From contig JAKAHO010000009.1 of NCBI GenBank assembly GCA_021814835.1, positions 1-20,706 of the forward strand: a DNA stretch of 20,706 nt, read 5' to 3'. A program made the position numbers and the translations under genes. Positions 6,777 through 13,579 of the stretch are shown piece by piece. The notes beneath the pieces are model-generated. The model had not been told where the DNA came from, searched no databases, and was given only the letters and a program-made list of their open reading frames with translations. Numbering within the stretch: the first letter of the stretch is position 1; every line of letters begins with the position of its first letter. The stretch comes from a bacterium (GTDB lineage: Bacteria; Patescibacteriota; Minisyncoccia; UBA6257; GWB1-50-10).

Positions 6777-7967
6777 TTAGTACCCTTCCAATTTCTTAAT
6801 GTCCCGATGATTGCGGATTTTATCGAGCGCCTTCGCTTCGATTTGGCGGATGCGTTCGCGCGTAACGCCGAACACCTTGCCCACCTCCTCGAGCGTATGA
6901 GGAATGTTGTCCTCAAGTCCGAAACGCATCGAAAGAATCTTGCGTTCGCGGTCAGTAAGGTCAATCAAAACCTCTTTAATCTGGTCGCGAAGCAATGCCG
7001 CATTTGCAAGCTGGTCGGGGCTCATACTCGTCTCGTCCTTGATAAAGTCCGAGAGCGTCGAGTCCTCATCGTCATCGCCGATAGGCGTCTCAAGCGAGAT
7101 AACTTCCTGTGAAATCTTCTGGATGTAATGAACTTTCTCGACATCCAAATTCATTTCGGTTGCGATTTCTTCTGGCAACGGCTCCCTCCCTAGCTCCTGC
7201 ATCAAACGGCGTTTCGTCTGCGTGTACTTCGTAATCGTTTCCACCATATGCACAGGAATGCGGATAGTGCGCGAATAGTCAGCGAGCGCGCGGGTTACCG
7301 CCTGGCGAATCCACCACGTTGCGTACGTTGAAAACTTAAACCCGCGGCGATAGTCGAACTTGTCGACGGCGCGCGAGAGACCGATGTTTCCTTCCTGAAT
7401 CAAATCAAGGATAGAAAGATGCGGACTGCGGTTTACATAGCGCTTTGCAATAGAAACCACGAGGCGCAAGTTCGCCTGAATGAGCTTCTGGCGTGCAAGC
7501 TCGTCGCCCGCCTCAATGCGCTTTGCAAGCTCCTTTTCTTCTTTTGAGTTCAAAAGCGGCGTCCTGCCGATTTCTTTAAGATACATCTGCACGGCGTCCG
7601 GCAAATCATGCTCAATGCGGGTTGCATCCTGCAGCTCCTTAGCGGAAACCTCCTCGCGCTCGGATTCAACATTTTTAATAAGCGTCGTCGTCTCACGCAC
7701 CTTAATACCCTCCTGTTCCAAACGCATATAAACCTCCTCAAGAAATGAAAGATTCTTTTCGATGTCAGGGAAATAGTTCAATATTTCCGCATCATTCACA
7801 AAACCGCGAGAACGGCCGCGCTTCACAAGCTCCTCAAGGCGGGCAACGTACTCCTCGGGGACGTGCGCAATGCGCTTCGGCTTCTTCGGAGGCCTTCCCG
7901 TTACCACAACCGGTTTCTTTCCTTTCGTTGCTTTCGTCTTCTTCTTCGCGGTGGTTTTTTTCTTCAT
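6777..7967 (-). CDS. rpoD: Primary RNA polymerase sigma factor (sigma70/RpoD)
   Basis: Housekeeping sigma factor of 396 aa. Seen: a Lys-rich start (residues 1-32), a region 1.1-like helical segment (~36-88), region 1.2 DAVQMYLKEIGRTPLL (~124-139), and region 2 with NLRLVVSIAKRYVNR, DLIQEGNIGL and FSTYATWWIRQAVTRAL (~166-229). Region 3 follows from ~242 and region 4 with TLEEVGKVFGVTRERIRQIE near the end. Region 2.4 looks standard, in keeping with the TTGACA/TATAAT-like promoters in this window. The non-conserved region between 1.2 and 2 is absent, as in many non-proteobacterial RpoDs. It starts 2 nt after the dnaG stop with only a weak ribosome site, so it is co-transcribed and probably coupled with dnaG. 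Confidence 0.97.
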   Translation of the reverse strand: MKKKTTAKKKTKATKGKKPVVVTGRPPKKPKRIAHVPEEYVARLEELVKRGRSRGFVNDAEILNYFPDIEKNLSFLEEVYMRLEQEGIKVRETTTLIKNVESEREEVSAKELQDATRIEHDLPDAVQMYLKEIGRTPLLNSKEEKELAKRIEAGDELARQKLIQANLRLVVSIAKRYVNRSPHLSILDLIQEGNIGLSRAVDKFDYRRGFKFSTYATWWIRQAVTRALADYSRTIRIPVHMVETITKYTQTKRRLMQELGREPLPEEIATEMNLDVEKVHYIQKISQEVISLETPIGDDDEDSTLSDFIKDETSMSPDQLANAALLRDQIKEVLIDLTDRERKILSMRFGLEDNIPHTLEEVGKVFGVTRERIRQIEAKALDKIRNHRDIKKLEGY

Positions 7968-7969
7968 TA

Positions 7970-9667
7970 TTATTTTTTCAATTCGTTTATCTTTTTTGAA
8001 AACTCCTGAAACTTTCCCATCGCCGAGGAAAATTTCTCGTCGTCTCCCTCCTGCTCCGCCGCACGCAATTCATCTTTCGCGCCTTCTTGCGCCCGCTTGA
8101 AAAATTCAAGCTGTAATTGTTTTATGAGCTCGGAACATTCCTTCCGAATCTCGTCCGCATCCGCGGATCCAAATGTATATGAAGATTGCATTTGGGATAA
8201 TCCTGCGGATTCCGCCTCGGGGTGTTCGATGATATCGATAAACCCTCTCGGCATATATTCTTTATTTTGCAAAATTATACCCTTAAGTTCGTCGCTTGTA
8301 AAGGCGATTTGCACGAGCTGGCGCGAGATTCTACTCACTCTACTCTCCTCAAACGAGTCCTGCGGACTCTGCGCTTCCTCCTTCTTTACGACAGGGGCGG
8401 CAAGCTCGTTCATCTGCTCCTGCAGAGTGCTCTCGTTCACGCCCGATGCGGAACTGAGCGCCCTCACCCACTCACCGCGCTCAACAGGGCTCTTCAAATG
8501 GCTCACAAGCGTAAGGAGGTGCACAATAACGCGCTTCTTCATCGCCATGTCGCCGCGAACCTTCTCATTGCCGAAATACCGCTCAAAAAGGAACGTGAAT
8601 GCGGGCTCTGCGCTTTCAATTACTTTCGCGAGTGATGTTGGGTCGTGCTGCAAGGCCTCCGCGGGGTCCTTGTACGTGCCGAAGGAAATGACCTTCACGT
8701 GGAAGTCATACTGGTTCAACATATCGAGCATGCGCTCCATCGCCTTCCTGCCCGCCTCATCATTATCAAAACTCGCGACGACAGTGTCCGCAAGGCGCCT
8801 CAATTTTTCCAAATGATTCTCCGTGAACCCCGTGCCTGATACCGCAACGGCATTCCGTACGCCGCACTGCCACGCCATAAGGAAATCCATCTGCCCCTCA
8901 ACCACCACCACGGTTTTTGAGTGCGCGATTTCCATCTTCGTCTTGTGCAAACCGTAGAGCACGCGCGATTTATTGAACACGGGCGTCTCGGGGCTGTTCA
9001 CATATTTCGGCACGTCCGCATCCGCACTCTGCGCGCCGAATACTCTGCCCGTAAATGCGACTACTTTGCCCGTTGAGTTGCATATCGGAAACATAATACG
9101 CCCTTCAAATCTGTCGCGGAACATATTCCGTGCAGTTTTATAAATTAGCCCCGCACGTACTGCATCATTTACGTCGTATCCTTTTTTGATGAGGTAGAGC
9201 GTAAGCGACTCTCCTCCGGGAGAAAATCCGAGTTCAAATTCTTTTATCGTTTCATCCGTGAGTCCGCGCGAATGCACGTACTCGAGTGCCGCCGCATTTT
9301 TCTGCAATGACTCGGCATAAAAATTCTTTGCATCTTCGTTGATATCCAATAATATACCGAACTCGCGCTGATGCGCGGGGTCGAGCGAACGGATGGGCAC
9401 GCCTGCCTTGTCGGCGAGAAAACGGAGTGCCTCGGGGAACTCCATATTCTCGTACTTCATTACGAAGGTAAAAATATCTCCGCCTTCGGCGCATCCGAAG
9501 CAGTGCCAGCTCCGCCTGTCGGGCGACACAATGAACGAGGGAGTTTTCTCGGGGTGGAACGGACACAACCCCTTAAAATTCCTACCTGCGGGCGAAAGCG
9601 CTACATAAGAGCGCACGACATCAAGTACGGGCAGCTTTTCTTTAATAATGTCGACTTCCTTCGCCAT
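7970..9667 (-). CDS. dnaG: DNA primase DnaG
   Basis: Makes the RNA primers for DNA replication. Seen: the CHC2 zinc finger C35-x2-H38-x17-C56-x2-C59, the RNA-polymerase core, and the Toprim domain with VVVVEGQMDFLMAWQ (catalytic Glu) and the ASFDNDEAG Asp motif. The C-terminal part (from ~residue 400) is helical and charged and should include the helicase-binding domain, but it is divergent. The length of 565 aa is close to E. coli DnaG (581). Directly followed by rpoD, as in the classical rpsU-dnaG-rpoD operon; rpsU is not here. The ATG at 9667 has no clear Shine-Dalgarno and lies just after a predicted transcript start. Confidence 0.97.
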   Translation of the reverse strand: MAKEVDIIKEKLPVLDVVRSYVALSPAGRNFKGLCPFHPEKTPSFIVSPDRRSWHCFGCAEGGDIFTFVMKYENMEFPEALRFLADKAGVPIRSLDPAHQREFGILLDINEDAKNFYAESLQKNAAALEYVHSRGLTDETIKEFELGFSPGGESLTLYLIKKGYDVNDAVRAGLIYKTARNMFRDRFEGRIMFPICNSTGKVVAFTGRVFGAQSADADVPKYVNSPETPVFNKSRVLYGLHKTKMEIAHSKTVVVVEGQMDFLMAWQCGVRNAVAVSGTGFTENHLEKLRRLADTVVASFDNDEAGRKAMERMLDMLNQYDFHVKVISFGTYKDPAEALQHDPTSLAKVIESAEPAFTFLFERYFGNEKVRGDMAMKKRVIVHLLTLVSHLKSPVERGEWVRALSSASGVNESTLQEQMNELAAPVVKKEEAQSPQDSFEESRVSRISRQLVQIAFTSDELKGIILQNKEYMPRGFIDIIEHPEAESAGLSQMQSSYTFGSADADEIRKECSELIKQLQLEFFKRAQEGAKDELRAAEQEGDDEKFSSAMGKFQEFSKKINELKK

Positions 9668-9675
9668 ATGGCTCT

Positions 9676-9704
9676 AGTCTACCCGTCCTCGGCAACTCAG
9701 GCAA
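9676..9704 (-). promoter_or_regulatory. dnaG-rpoD promoter, leaderless
   Basis: On the minus strand, -35 TTGCCT (9699-9704, the same hexamer as at efp), a 17-nt spacer and -10 TAGACT (9676-9681, 4/6). The predicted start is about 2 nt before the dnaG ATG at 9667. Confidence 0.5.
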
Positions 9705-9742
9705 TTGTGCGACGCCTCGAAGTCCCTGGCCGAGGGATAAAA

Positions 9743-9778
9743 AAATGCCGCTCATCAATCATTGATGAGCGGCGGGTG
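9743..9778 (-). terminator. Strong terminator of the GC-rich small gene
   Basis: Long stem GCCGCTCATCAAT/ATTGATGAGCGGC around a single central base (about 9750-9776), followed on the minus strand by seven T residues. It lies directly after the TGA of the small gene (9781-9783) and before the dnaG promoter, so it insulates dnaG-rpoD from upstream transcription. Confidence 0.9.
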
Positions 9779-9780
9779 TA

Positions 9781-10110
9781 TCAGCGCCGGCGGCGCCTCT
9801 TGGCGAACTTCTTCTGGGGGCTGTTGCAGAGCTCGAGCGGGTTGCCGTTGTACTTCATGTAGATGTTGAGCTTCAGCCGCTCGGCCTTGGCGCTCTGGCG
9901 CAGGTTGGCGGCCTCGTCGGGCGCGCACTCCCAGACCTTGCGGAGGTGCCCCTCGTTGTCGCGGAGCTCCGTCGCGTTCTCGCTCTTCTGGAAGAGGAAG
10001 CGCGCGACGACCCCGTTGGTGTGGGCGTCGAGCGGCTCGATGTACCAGCACCACTTGTTCTGCGGCTTCTTGTGGTGCGGCTTCTGCTTCTCGTTCGTTG
10101 CGGTCTGCAC
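9781..10110 (-). CDS. Small basic protein of unknown function with near-total G/C third positions
   Basis: A 109-aa protein I do not recognise. The GTG at 10110 is chosen because a perfect AAGGAG (10117-10122) lies 6 nt upstream. The frame stays open to a TTG at 10152, but that overlaps the promoter spacer. The N-terminus is Lys/His-rich and the centre contains KWCWYIEPLDAHTNGVVARF and ERLKLNIYMKYNGNP. The last ten residues are KKFAKRRRRR, suggesting a nucleic-acid or ribosome partner (inference). Every sense codon but one (the fourth, GCA) ends in G or C, whereas neighbours freely use A/T-ending codons. Own consensus promoter and strong terminator point to high, independent expression. It occupies the position rpsU has before dnaG-rpoD in E. 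coli, but no S21 similarity is seen. Alternatives: a recent import, or a lineage-specific highly expressed protein. Confidence 0.85.
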   Translation of the reverse strand: MQTATNEKQKPHHKKPQNKWCWYIEPLDAHTNGVVARFLFQKSENATELRDNEGHLRKVWECAPDEAANLRQSAKAERLKLNIYMKYNGNPLELCNSPQKKFAKRRRRR

Positions 10111-10116
10111 GTAAAA

Positions 10117-10122
10117 CTCCTT
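10117..10122 (-). promoter_or_regulatory. Shine-Dalgarno deciding the GTG start
   Basis: AAGGAG on the minus strand, 6 nt before the GTG at 10110. It is one of the best ribosome sites in the window, where most start codons lack one. Confidence 0.85.
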
Positions 10123-10140
10123 GGTAAAGGTCCGAAAAGG

Positions 10141-10169
10141 AGAATAACCCAAAATACTATATATGTCAA
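10141..10169 (-). promoter_or_regulatory. Consensus sigma70 promoter of the GC-rich gene
   Basis: A perfect -35 TTGACA (10164-10169), an exact 17-nt spacer and a -10 TATTCT (10141-10146, 4/6). The predicted start near 10134 gives a leader of about 24 nt carrying the AAGGAG. This is the only perfect TTGACA with optimal spacing that I found at a gene start here. Confidence 0.8.
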
Positions 10170-10179
10170 TACTCTCCCT

Positions 10180-11301
10180 CTATCGCTTCGCCTGGATATC
10201 TGAGCCCGCAATAAATTTAACTCTGTCGTATCTGTTCGAAGGGTTCCACATCATCCAGCCGTCCTGAAGACCTGAGTCGCGCACCGCGCTCACCTGCGCC
10301 TGCACTTTATCGCGGTTATAAATTGCACCCATATTGAAGTCCTGTAGCCACGGGCGAATCAAAGCATGTGAACTCGTGGCAACCGCAAGCTTACGGAGCC
10401 CTTCGTCGAGTGTTCCCCTCACCACTTCGTATGGCGCATCGGCAGGATTCTGAAAGCCGAAGTTTCCGGGCGCGTAATGGGACGGGTATACCATGGGGCA
10501 GACCACATCAAAATATTTTGCGATATCTACGAAGTGCTGACCGATACCCACATCGCCATTATCAAGTAAGCTATGCGCAAAAATATCAACGGAGAGTTTC
10601 GCGTCAGGGTACGCCTTCTTCACATTTTCAGTTACATATTTTGAAAACCCGTTGATGACTTCCGCGCGCGTGAGCTTTTTTTCGTATTCGGGATACACGA
10701 TTGCCTCAAGGTCGCCGTCCGCAGGGAAACGCACATAATCAAAATTGACCTCGGAGAATCCCTCATCAAGCGCCTCAATCGCTGCCTCAACCGTGTAGTT
10801 CCACACATCCACGCTCGAGGGGTCCATCCACGCCACTCCTCCGCCAGTCCATAACTTTCCGTCTTTCGTTTTGAGCGCTTCCTCAGGCCACATATGCGCC
10901 AAATAATTATCCTGAAATACCACAATACGCGCGATGGGGTAAATCCCCTCGCTGCGCAACCGCTTTGCGATAGCCTCCATCTCTCCGCCGAGATAAAGCC
11001 CGTCGCCGTCCTTCACGTTTATAACCATCGCATTCATACCCGACTCATGCGCAAACGAAATGAGATCATTCATACGTCTCGGAATTCCCGCGGTATTTGC
11101 AGTCACGTAAATCGCCCGCACTTCGCTCGGCATCGGCATTACCTTGGAACGGGGCAACGTCTCAAAAATAGAAGCGCCAAGCAAATGCCTAAAGCGCTCT
11201 CTATCGGTCGAAAACCCAAGGAATACAAGAATGCCCAATAGCATTACGACGCCGAAATATCTGAAAATGAGTCTTGCATTTCCGACCTCCATATACCCCA
11301 T
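10180..11301 (-). CDS. DUF4015 putative glycoside hydrolase, membrane-anchored
   Basis: Resembles the DUF4015 (GHL, COG1306) family of TIM-barrel hydrolase-like proteins. Seen: one N-terminal membrane segment (FGVVMLLGILVFLGF), which serves as an uncleaved anchor; then RAIYVTANTAGIPRRMNDLI, MVINVKDGDG, the strand motif EVNFDYVRFPADGD with likely acidic active-site residues, LSVDIFAHS, VCPMVYPSHYAPGNFG, RPWLQDFN and GWMMWNPSNRYD. The substrate of the family is not established; a cell-wall or exopolysaccharide role outside the membrane is inferred. The frame is open back to a TTG at 11346. The ATG at 11301 (or 11292) is preferred because it places the anchor near the N-terminus; no good Shine-Dalgarno supports either. 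No clear terminator follows, so readthrough into the GC-rich gene is possible. Confidence 0.88.
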   Translation of the reverse strand: MGYMEVGNARLIFRYFGVVMLLGILVFLGFSTDRERFRHLLGASIFETLPRSKVMPMPSEVRAIYVTANTAGIPRRMNDLISFAHESGMNAMVINVKDGDGLYLGGEMEAIAKRLRSEGIYPIARIVVFQDNYLAHMWPEEALKTKDGKLWTGGGVAWMDPSSVDVWNYTVEAAIEALDEGFSEVNFDYVRFPADGDLEAIVYPEYEKKLTRAEVINGFSKYVTENVKKAYPDAKLSVDIFAHSLLDNGDVGIGQHFVDIAKYFDVVCPMVYPSHYAPGNFGFQNPADAPYEVVRGTLDEGLRKLAVATSSHALIRPWLQDFNMGAIYNRDKVQAQVSAVRDSGLQDGWMMWNPSNRYDRVKFIAGSDIQAKR

Positions 11302-11378
11302 CAAACCACAGAAATCGCGAATTAAAAAGGGGCCGCGCGCCTGCAAACGTACAACTATTCAACACACGAGTCAAAACC

Positions 11379-11720
11379 CTACTTCCTCCTTTTTTGAATC
11401 CAAGATATGAAAAATAATATGCCGATAAGCGCTGATGGTCCCGCAATAGAAACGTAGACGCTCCAATACATATGAATGCCGACAGCCCACACATAATAGA
11501 GCGCGAAAAATATAAACGCGACAGCACCAAATAGCTCCCGTTTCCACGCGATGATAACCGCAAGGAGCACAATAAGCGGAGCGAGGAGGTGCATGAATAG
11601 TGCGATTACGAGCGCCCATCCTTCATACACACCGAATACGTCGAGAGCGAACACAGACAAAAACACGACGAACAAAAGCGACAAGACCCGCGGACTCCAG
11701 TATAAAAGTTTATGCTTCAT
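11379..11720 (-). CDS. Small four-helix membrane protein, DUF7670-like
   Basis: A 113-aa integral membrane protein with about four hydrophobic helices and a basic C-terminus (QKRRK). The opening KLLYWSPRVLSLLFVVFLSVFALDVF and the later GWALVIALFMHLLAPLIVLL match the pattern I associate with DUF7670 proteins; function unknown. Its ATG at 11720 lies inside the end of the TfoX-like gene (11-nt overlap), so the two are very likely translated from one message. Confidence 0.75.
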   Translation of the reverse strand: MKHKLLYWSPRVLSLLFVVFLSVFALDVFGVYEGWALVIALFMHLLAPLIVLLAVIIAWKRELFGAVAFIFFALYYVWAVGIHMYWSVYVSIAGPSALIGILFFISWIQKRRK

Positions 11721-12051
11721 TTCGCTTTATTTTCTTCTGTTTAGGCAACGGCACATTGTCTGCGGTAATGCGCACAAGCTCGCGGAGCCACTCATGGTCT
11801 TCAATGCGGTCGCCGTTTATCACCATCCACGGCTTCGCTCCCTTGTACGGCTCCCCTTCTTCATAAAAATTCCCAACAAATTGTTTCCCTGATTCGGTAA
11901 TCTTTACGAAAAGCGTATCGTCGCAAATAAGACTCACTACTCTCCCGTCGCAATACAGCGCATATTCGCCGAACATTTTACGGGCATACACATCCCCCGC
12001 TCCTGCAAGTTGGTCGGTGATATAGTCAGCCATTGATTGCTTCGTTGCCAT
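11710..12051 (-). CDS. TfoX N-terminal-domain protein
   Basis: A 113-aa protein made of a TfoX_N domain alone. Seen: the KMFGEYALYCDGRVVSLIC core, DDTLFVKI, and a GEPYKGAKPW...WLRELVRITADNVPLPKQKK tail typical of stand-alone members. Full TfoX/Sxy regulators of competence carry an additional C-terminal domain, which is missing. A regulatory role in competence is therefore only suggested by name, although comEC is in the window. The ATG at 12051 is used rather than the TTG two codons upstream. A TAAAAT hexamer ends 8 nt before this ATG, again suggesting a very short leader. Overlaps the downstream membrane-protein gene by 11 nt. Confidence 0.85.
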   Translation of the reverse strand: MATKQSMADYITDQLAGAGDVYARKMFGEYALYCDGRVVSLICDDTLFVKITESGKQFVGNFYEEGEPYKGAKPWMVINGDRIEDHEWLRELVRITADNVPLPKQKKIKRNEA

Positions 12052-12107
12052 ACACAACTATTTTAACAAATAAACAACGTCCAAATGACCCTATTTATTA
12101 TACGTGT

Positions 12108-12986
12108 TTACCCAGTCGTGGCAGCAAGAAGAATCACTCCTATCGCCGCGATGACCGCTCCCGCGCGTTGGTGCTGTCGCAATTGTTCACGGCTTACGAC
12201 AAGTCCCATAAGGATGGCGATAATAATATATCCTTCTGTAATCGCAGCGGTGATAGAAATGGGAATCCGAACTGCCGCAAAAGTGAACCCGACCCATGCT
12301 CCAGTATCTAAAATGCCGAGCACAAGAATTTCCCGGGGATAGCGCATAAAATCCCTACTCAGCCTTCCAACCTCTCCGCGATAGATTATATAAGCGAAAG
12401 TGATGATTGCCCCGATAAGCCATACACTCCAAACAGTCAAAAGCGGTGACACCTCCTGGCTTGAAGCGCCCATTAAAAGATCGATAAATCCGTTTACAAG
12501 TGCGCCAGCGGCAGCAAATGCAACACCTTTTTCGAAAATCCTTTTGTGATAATGAAGATGAGCGTGGTGTTCCGTGACCGCAAGCAAAACACCTAAGAAA
12601 ATAGTAAGGACTAGCAGCCAGCCAGCCAAAGAAAGGTTTTCGTGCCACAACGTTATTGATAAAAGAACCGCAATAGGAAGCTCTGCGCTGATTACCGGCT
12701 CCATAATCGAAAGCTTGCCCTCTTTAAACGATTCGAACACAAAGATACTGCCGGCGGTCATAGCAATCCCCGTGATACCCATCCAGAGCAACGCTTTGAC
12801 AGCAAACAGAAGATGGAGATCGCCCCAGACGAAGGGCAAAAGTCCAATAACTCCTATAAGGGAAATGAAAAAGAGGCATTTCCAAATACCGAGCTCTCGG
12901 GAGTTCTTCTGAATGAGGTAGTCTCCAAAGCCCCAACCGACAACGGCAGTAAGAGCCCAGAGAACGCCGATAAAATTAGAAGTCAT
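12108..12986 (-). CDS. EamA/DMT-family transporter
   Basis: A 292-aa membrane protein with about ten hydrophobic helices arranged as two EamA repeats, the typical size for the drug/metabolite transporter superfamily. Seen: an N-terminal FIGVLWALTAVVGWGFGDYL, a first repeat ending near AGWLLVLTIFLGVLLAVTE, a His-rich cytoplasmic link (HHAHLHYHK, ~residues 139-147), and a second repeat ending in QRAGAVIAAIGVILLAATTG. The substrate cannot be told from sequence. The His-rich link could bind metal, but DMT linkers are variable. The start ATG at 12986 is supported by the signal-like first helix; a GAGAGG lies too far upstream to be convincing. Confidence 0.9.
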   Translation of the reverse strand: MTSNFIGVLWALTAVVGWGFGDYLIQKNSRELGIWKCLFFISLIGVIGLLPFVWGDLHLLFAVKALLWMGITGIAMTAGSIFVFESFKEGKLSIMEPVISAELPIAVLLSITLWHENLSLAGWLLVLTIFLGVLLAVTEHHAHLHYHKRIFEKGVAFAAAGALVNGFIDLLMGASSQEVSPLLTVWSVWLIGAIITFAYIIYRGEVGRLSRDFMRYPREILVLGILDTGAWVGFTFAAVRIPISITAAITEGYIIIAILMGLVVSREQLRQHQRAGAVIAAIGVILLAATTG

Positions 12987-13091
12987 ATTAATGATAAAAA
13001 CCCTCTCACTTGCACATGCTAGAGCTAAGCGTATTTTCCATTGCGAGTTAAAAGTTCTTAGTGAGTTCCACCCTCAACTATTCTAACGTTT

Positions 13092-13211
13092 TCAGAAAGA
13101 TAATCCAGCGAATGCGAGAAAGCGTAGAGAGCCGATGAGTAGCCACTGCATACTTTGGTCTAGGCACCAGCTCCGCCGTTTCTCCCTACGGGAGACGTCC
13201 CGAAGAGACAC
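13092..13211 (-). CDS. Candidate micro-ORF, 39 aa, downstream of tRNA-Ser
   Basis: A GTG at 13211 is preceded by a perfect AGGAGG (13217-13222) at 5-nt spacing and opens a 39-codon frame. Its product has an Arg-rich front (RDVSRREKRRS) and a hydrophobic end (WLLIGSLRFLAFAGLSF), so it could be a small membrane peptide. It lies just past the tRNA-Ser terminator and has no promoter I can identify. A chance ORF in a spacer is about equally likely. Confidence 0.25.
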   Translation of the reverse strand: MSLRDVSRREKRRSWCLDQSMQWLLIGSLRFLAFAGLSF

Positions 13212-13226
13212 AAATCCCTCCTCTGT

Positions 13227-13263
13227 TAATAAAAGAATACCCGACATGAGTATTCTTTTATTA
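13227..13263 (-). terminator. tRNA-Ser terminator
   Basis: Perfect 14-bp arms, 13227-13240 and 13250-13263 (rich in A on the left, ending TTTTATTA on the right), with a 9-nt loop. It begins 2 nt after the 3' end of the tRNA on the minus strand. Confidence 0.85.
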
Positions 13264-13265
13264 TG

Positions 13266-13350
13266 CGGAGGGGGAGGGATTCGAACCCTCGGTACCTTGC
13301 GGTACACAGTCTTTCCAGGACTGCGCACTAGACCGCTATGCGACCCCTCC
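13266..13350 (-). tRNA. tRNA-Ser (GGA anticodon)
   Basis: An 85-nt class II tRNA. Acceptor arms GGAGGGG/CCCCTCC, anticodon stem CAGTC/GACTG around the loop CTGGAAA (anticodon GGA), a long variable arm GTACC-GCAA-GGTAC, the T arm GAGGG-TTCGAAT-CCCTC, and discriminator G as usual for serine. The 3' CCA is not encoded (GCATAA follows), so it must be added by CCA-adding enzyme. It has its own promoter and terminator. Confidence 0.95.
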
Positions 13351-13383
13351 ACGCTAAGAGGTAGAGGCCTCCTAGCACTTCCG

Positions 13384-13412
13384 ATTGTAGGCGAAAGAGC
13401 ATGAATATTCAA
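13384..13412 (-). promoter_or_regulatory. tRNA-Ser promoter
   Basis: On the minus strand, -35 TTGAAT (13407-13412, 4/6), a 17-nt spacer and -10 TACAAT (13384-13389, 5/6). The predicted start near 13377 gives a leader of about 27 nt before the mature 5' end at 13350. Confidence 0.65.
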
Positions 13413-13447
13413 TCTGGCACGCATAGTGCATTTGAGCTAAGCGCAGA

Positions 13448-13476
13448 GGAAGGCAGCTTCCAACGTACTGCCTTCC
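13448..13476 (+). other. RNA hairpin directly before a strong ribosome site
   Basis: Perfect 9-bp arms GGAAGGCAG (13448-13456) and CTGCCTTCC (13468-13476) with an 11-nt loop. The loop begins CTTCC, which could instead pair with the first five bases, so two exclusive folds exist. An AAGGAG begins 4 nt after the hairpin. No T-run follows, so it is not a plain terminator. Confidence 0.45.
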
Positions 13477-13492
13477 CAACAAGGAGCAACAA

Positions 13493-13579
13493 ATGAAGGC
13501 GAGGATGCGGCTATTCGGGGTGTCGCTCATGTTGAACGACAGCAAAGTTAATCTCTCCCGTTCAGGCTGGAAGAAGTAA
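13493..13579 (+). CDS. Candidate micro-ORF, 28 aa, with perfect Shine-Dalgarno
   Basis: The ATG at 13493 follows a perfect AAGGAG (13481-13486) at 6-nt spacing. It opens a 28-codon frame ending TAA at 13579, exactly abutting the stop of the convergent NDT-like gene. The peptide is basic (MKARMRLFG... ending SGWKK). A conspicuous hairpin lies just upstream. I find no clear promoter on this strand. It could be a short regulatory or toxin-like peptide; support rests on the ribosome site alone. Confidence 0.3.
   Translation: MKARMRLFGVSLMLNDSKVNLSRSGWKK

Noticed and set aside
9687..9735. Distant 7-bp inverted repeat CCTCGGC/GCCGAGG before dnaG
   Set aside because: The arms are 35 nt apart and one overlaps the dnaG promoter spacer; too short to claim an operator or hairpin.
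10111..10152. Upstream TTG start extending the GC-rich gene by 14 residues
   Set aside because: It falls in the promoter spacer, upstream of the predicted transcript start. The GTG at 10110 has a perfect ribosome site, and the extra codons lack the G/C-ending bias.
13092..13424. 110-codon minus-strand frame across the tRNA-Ser locus
   Set aside because: It runs straight through the tRNA, its promoter and terminator; only the SD-led last 39 codons are kept as a weak candidate.
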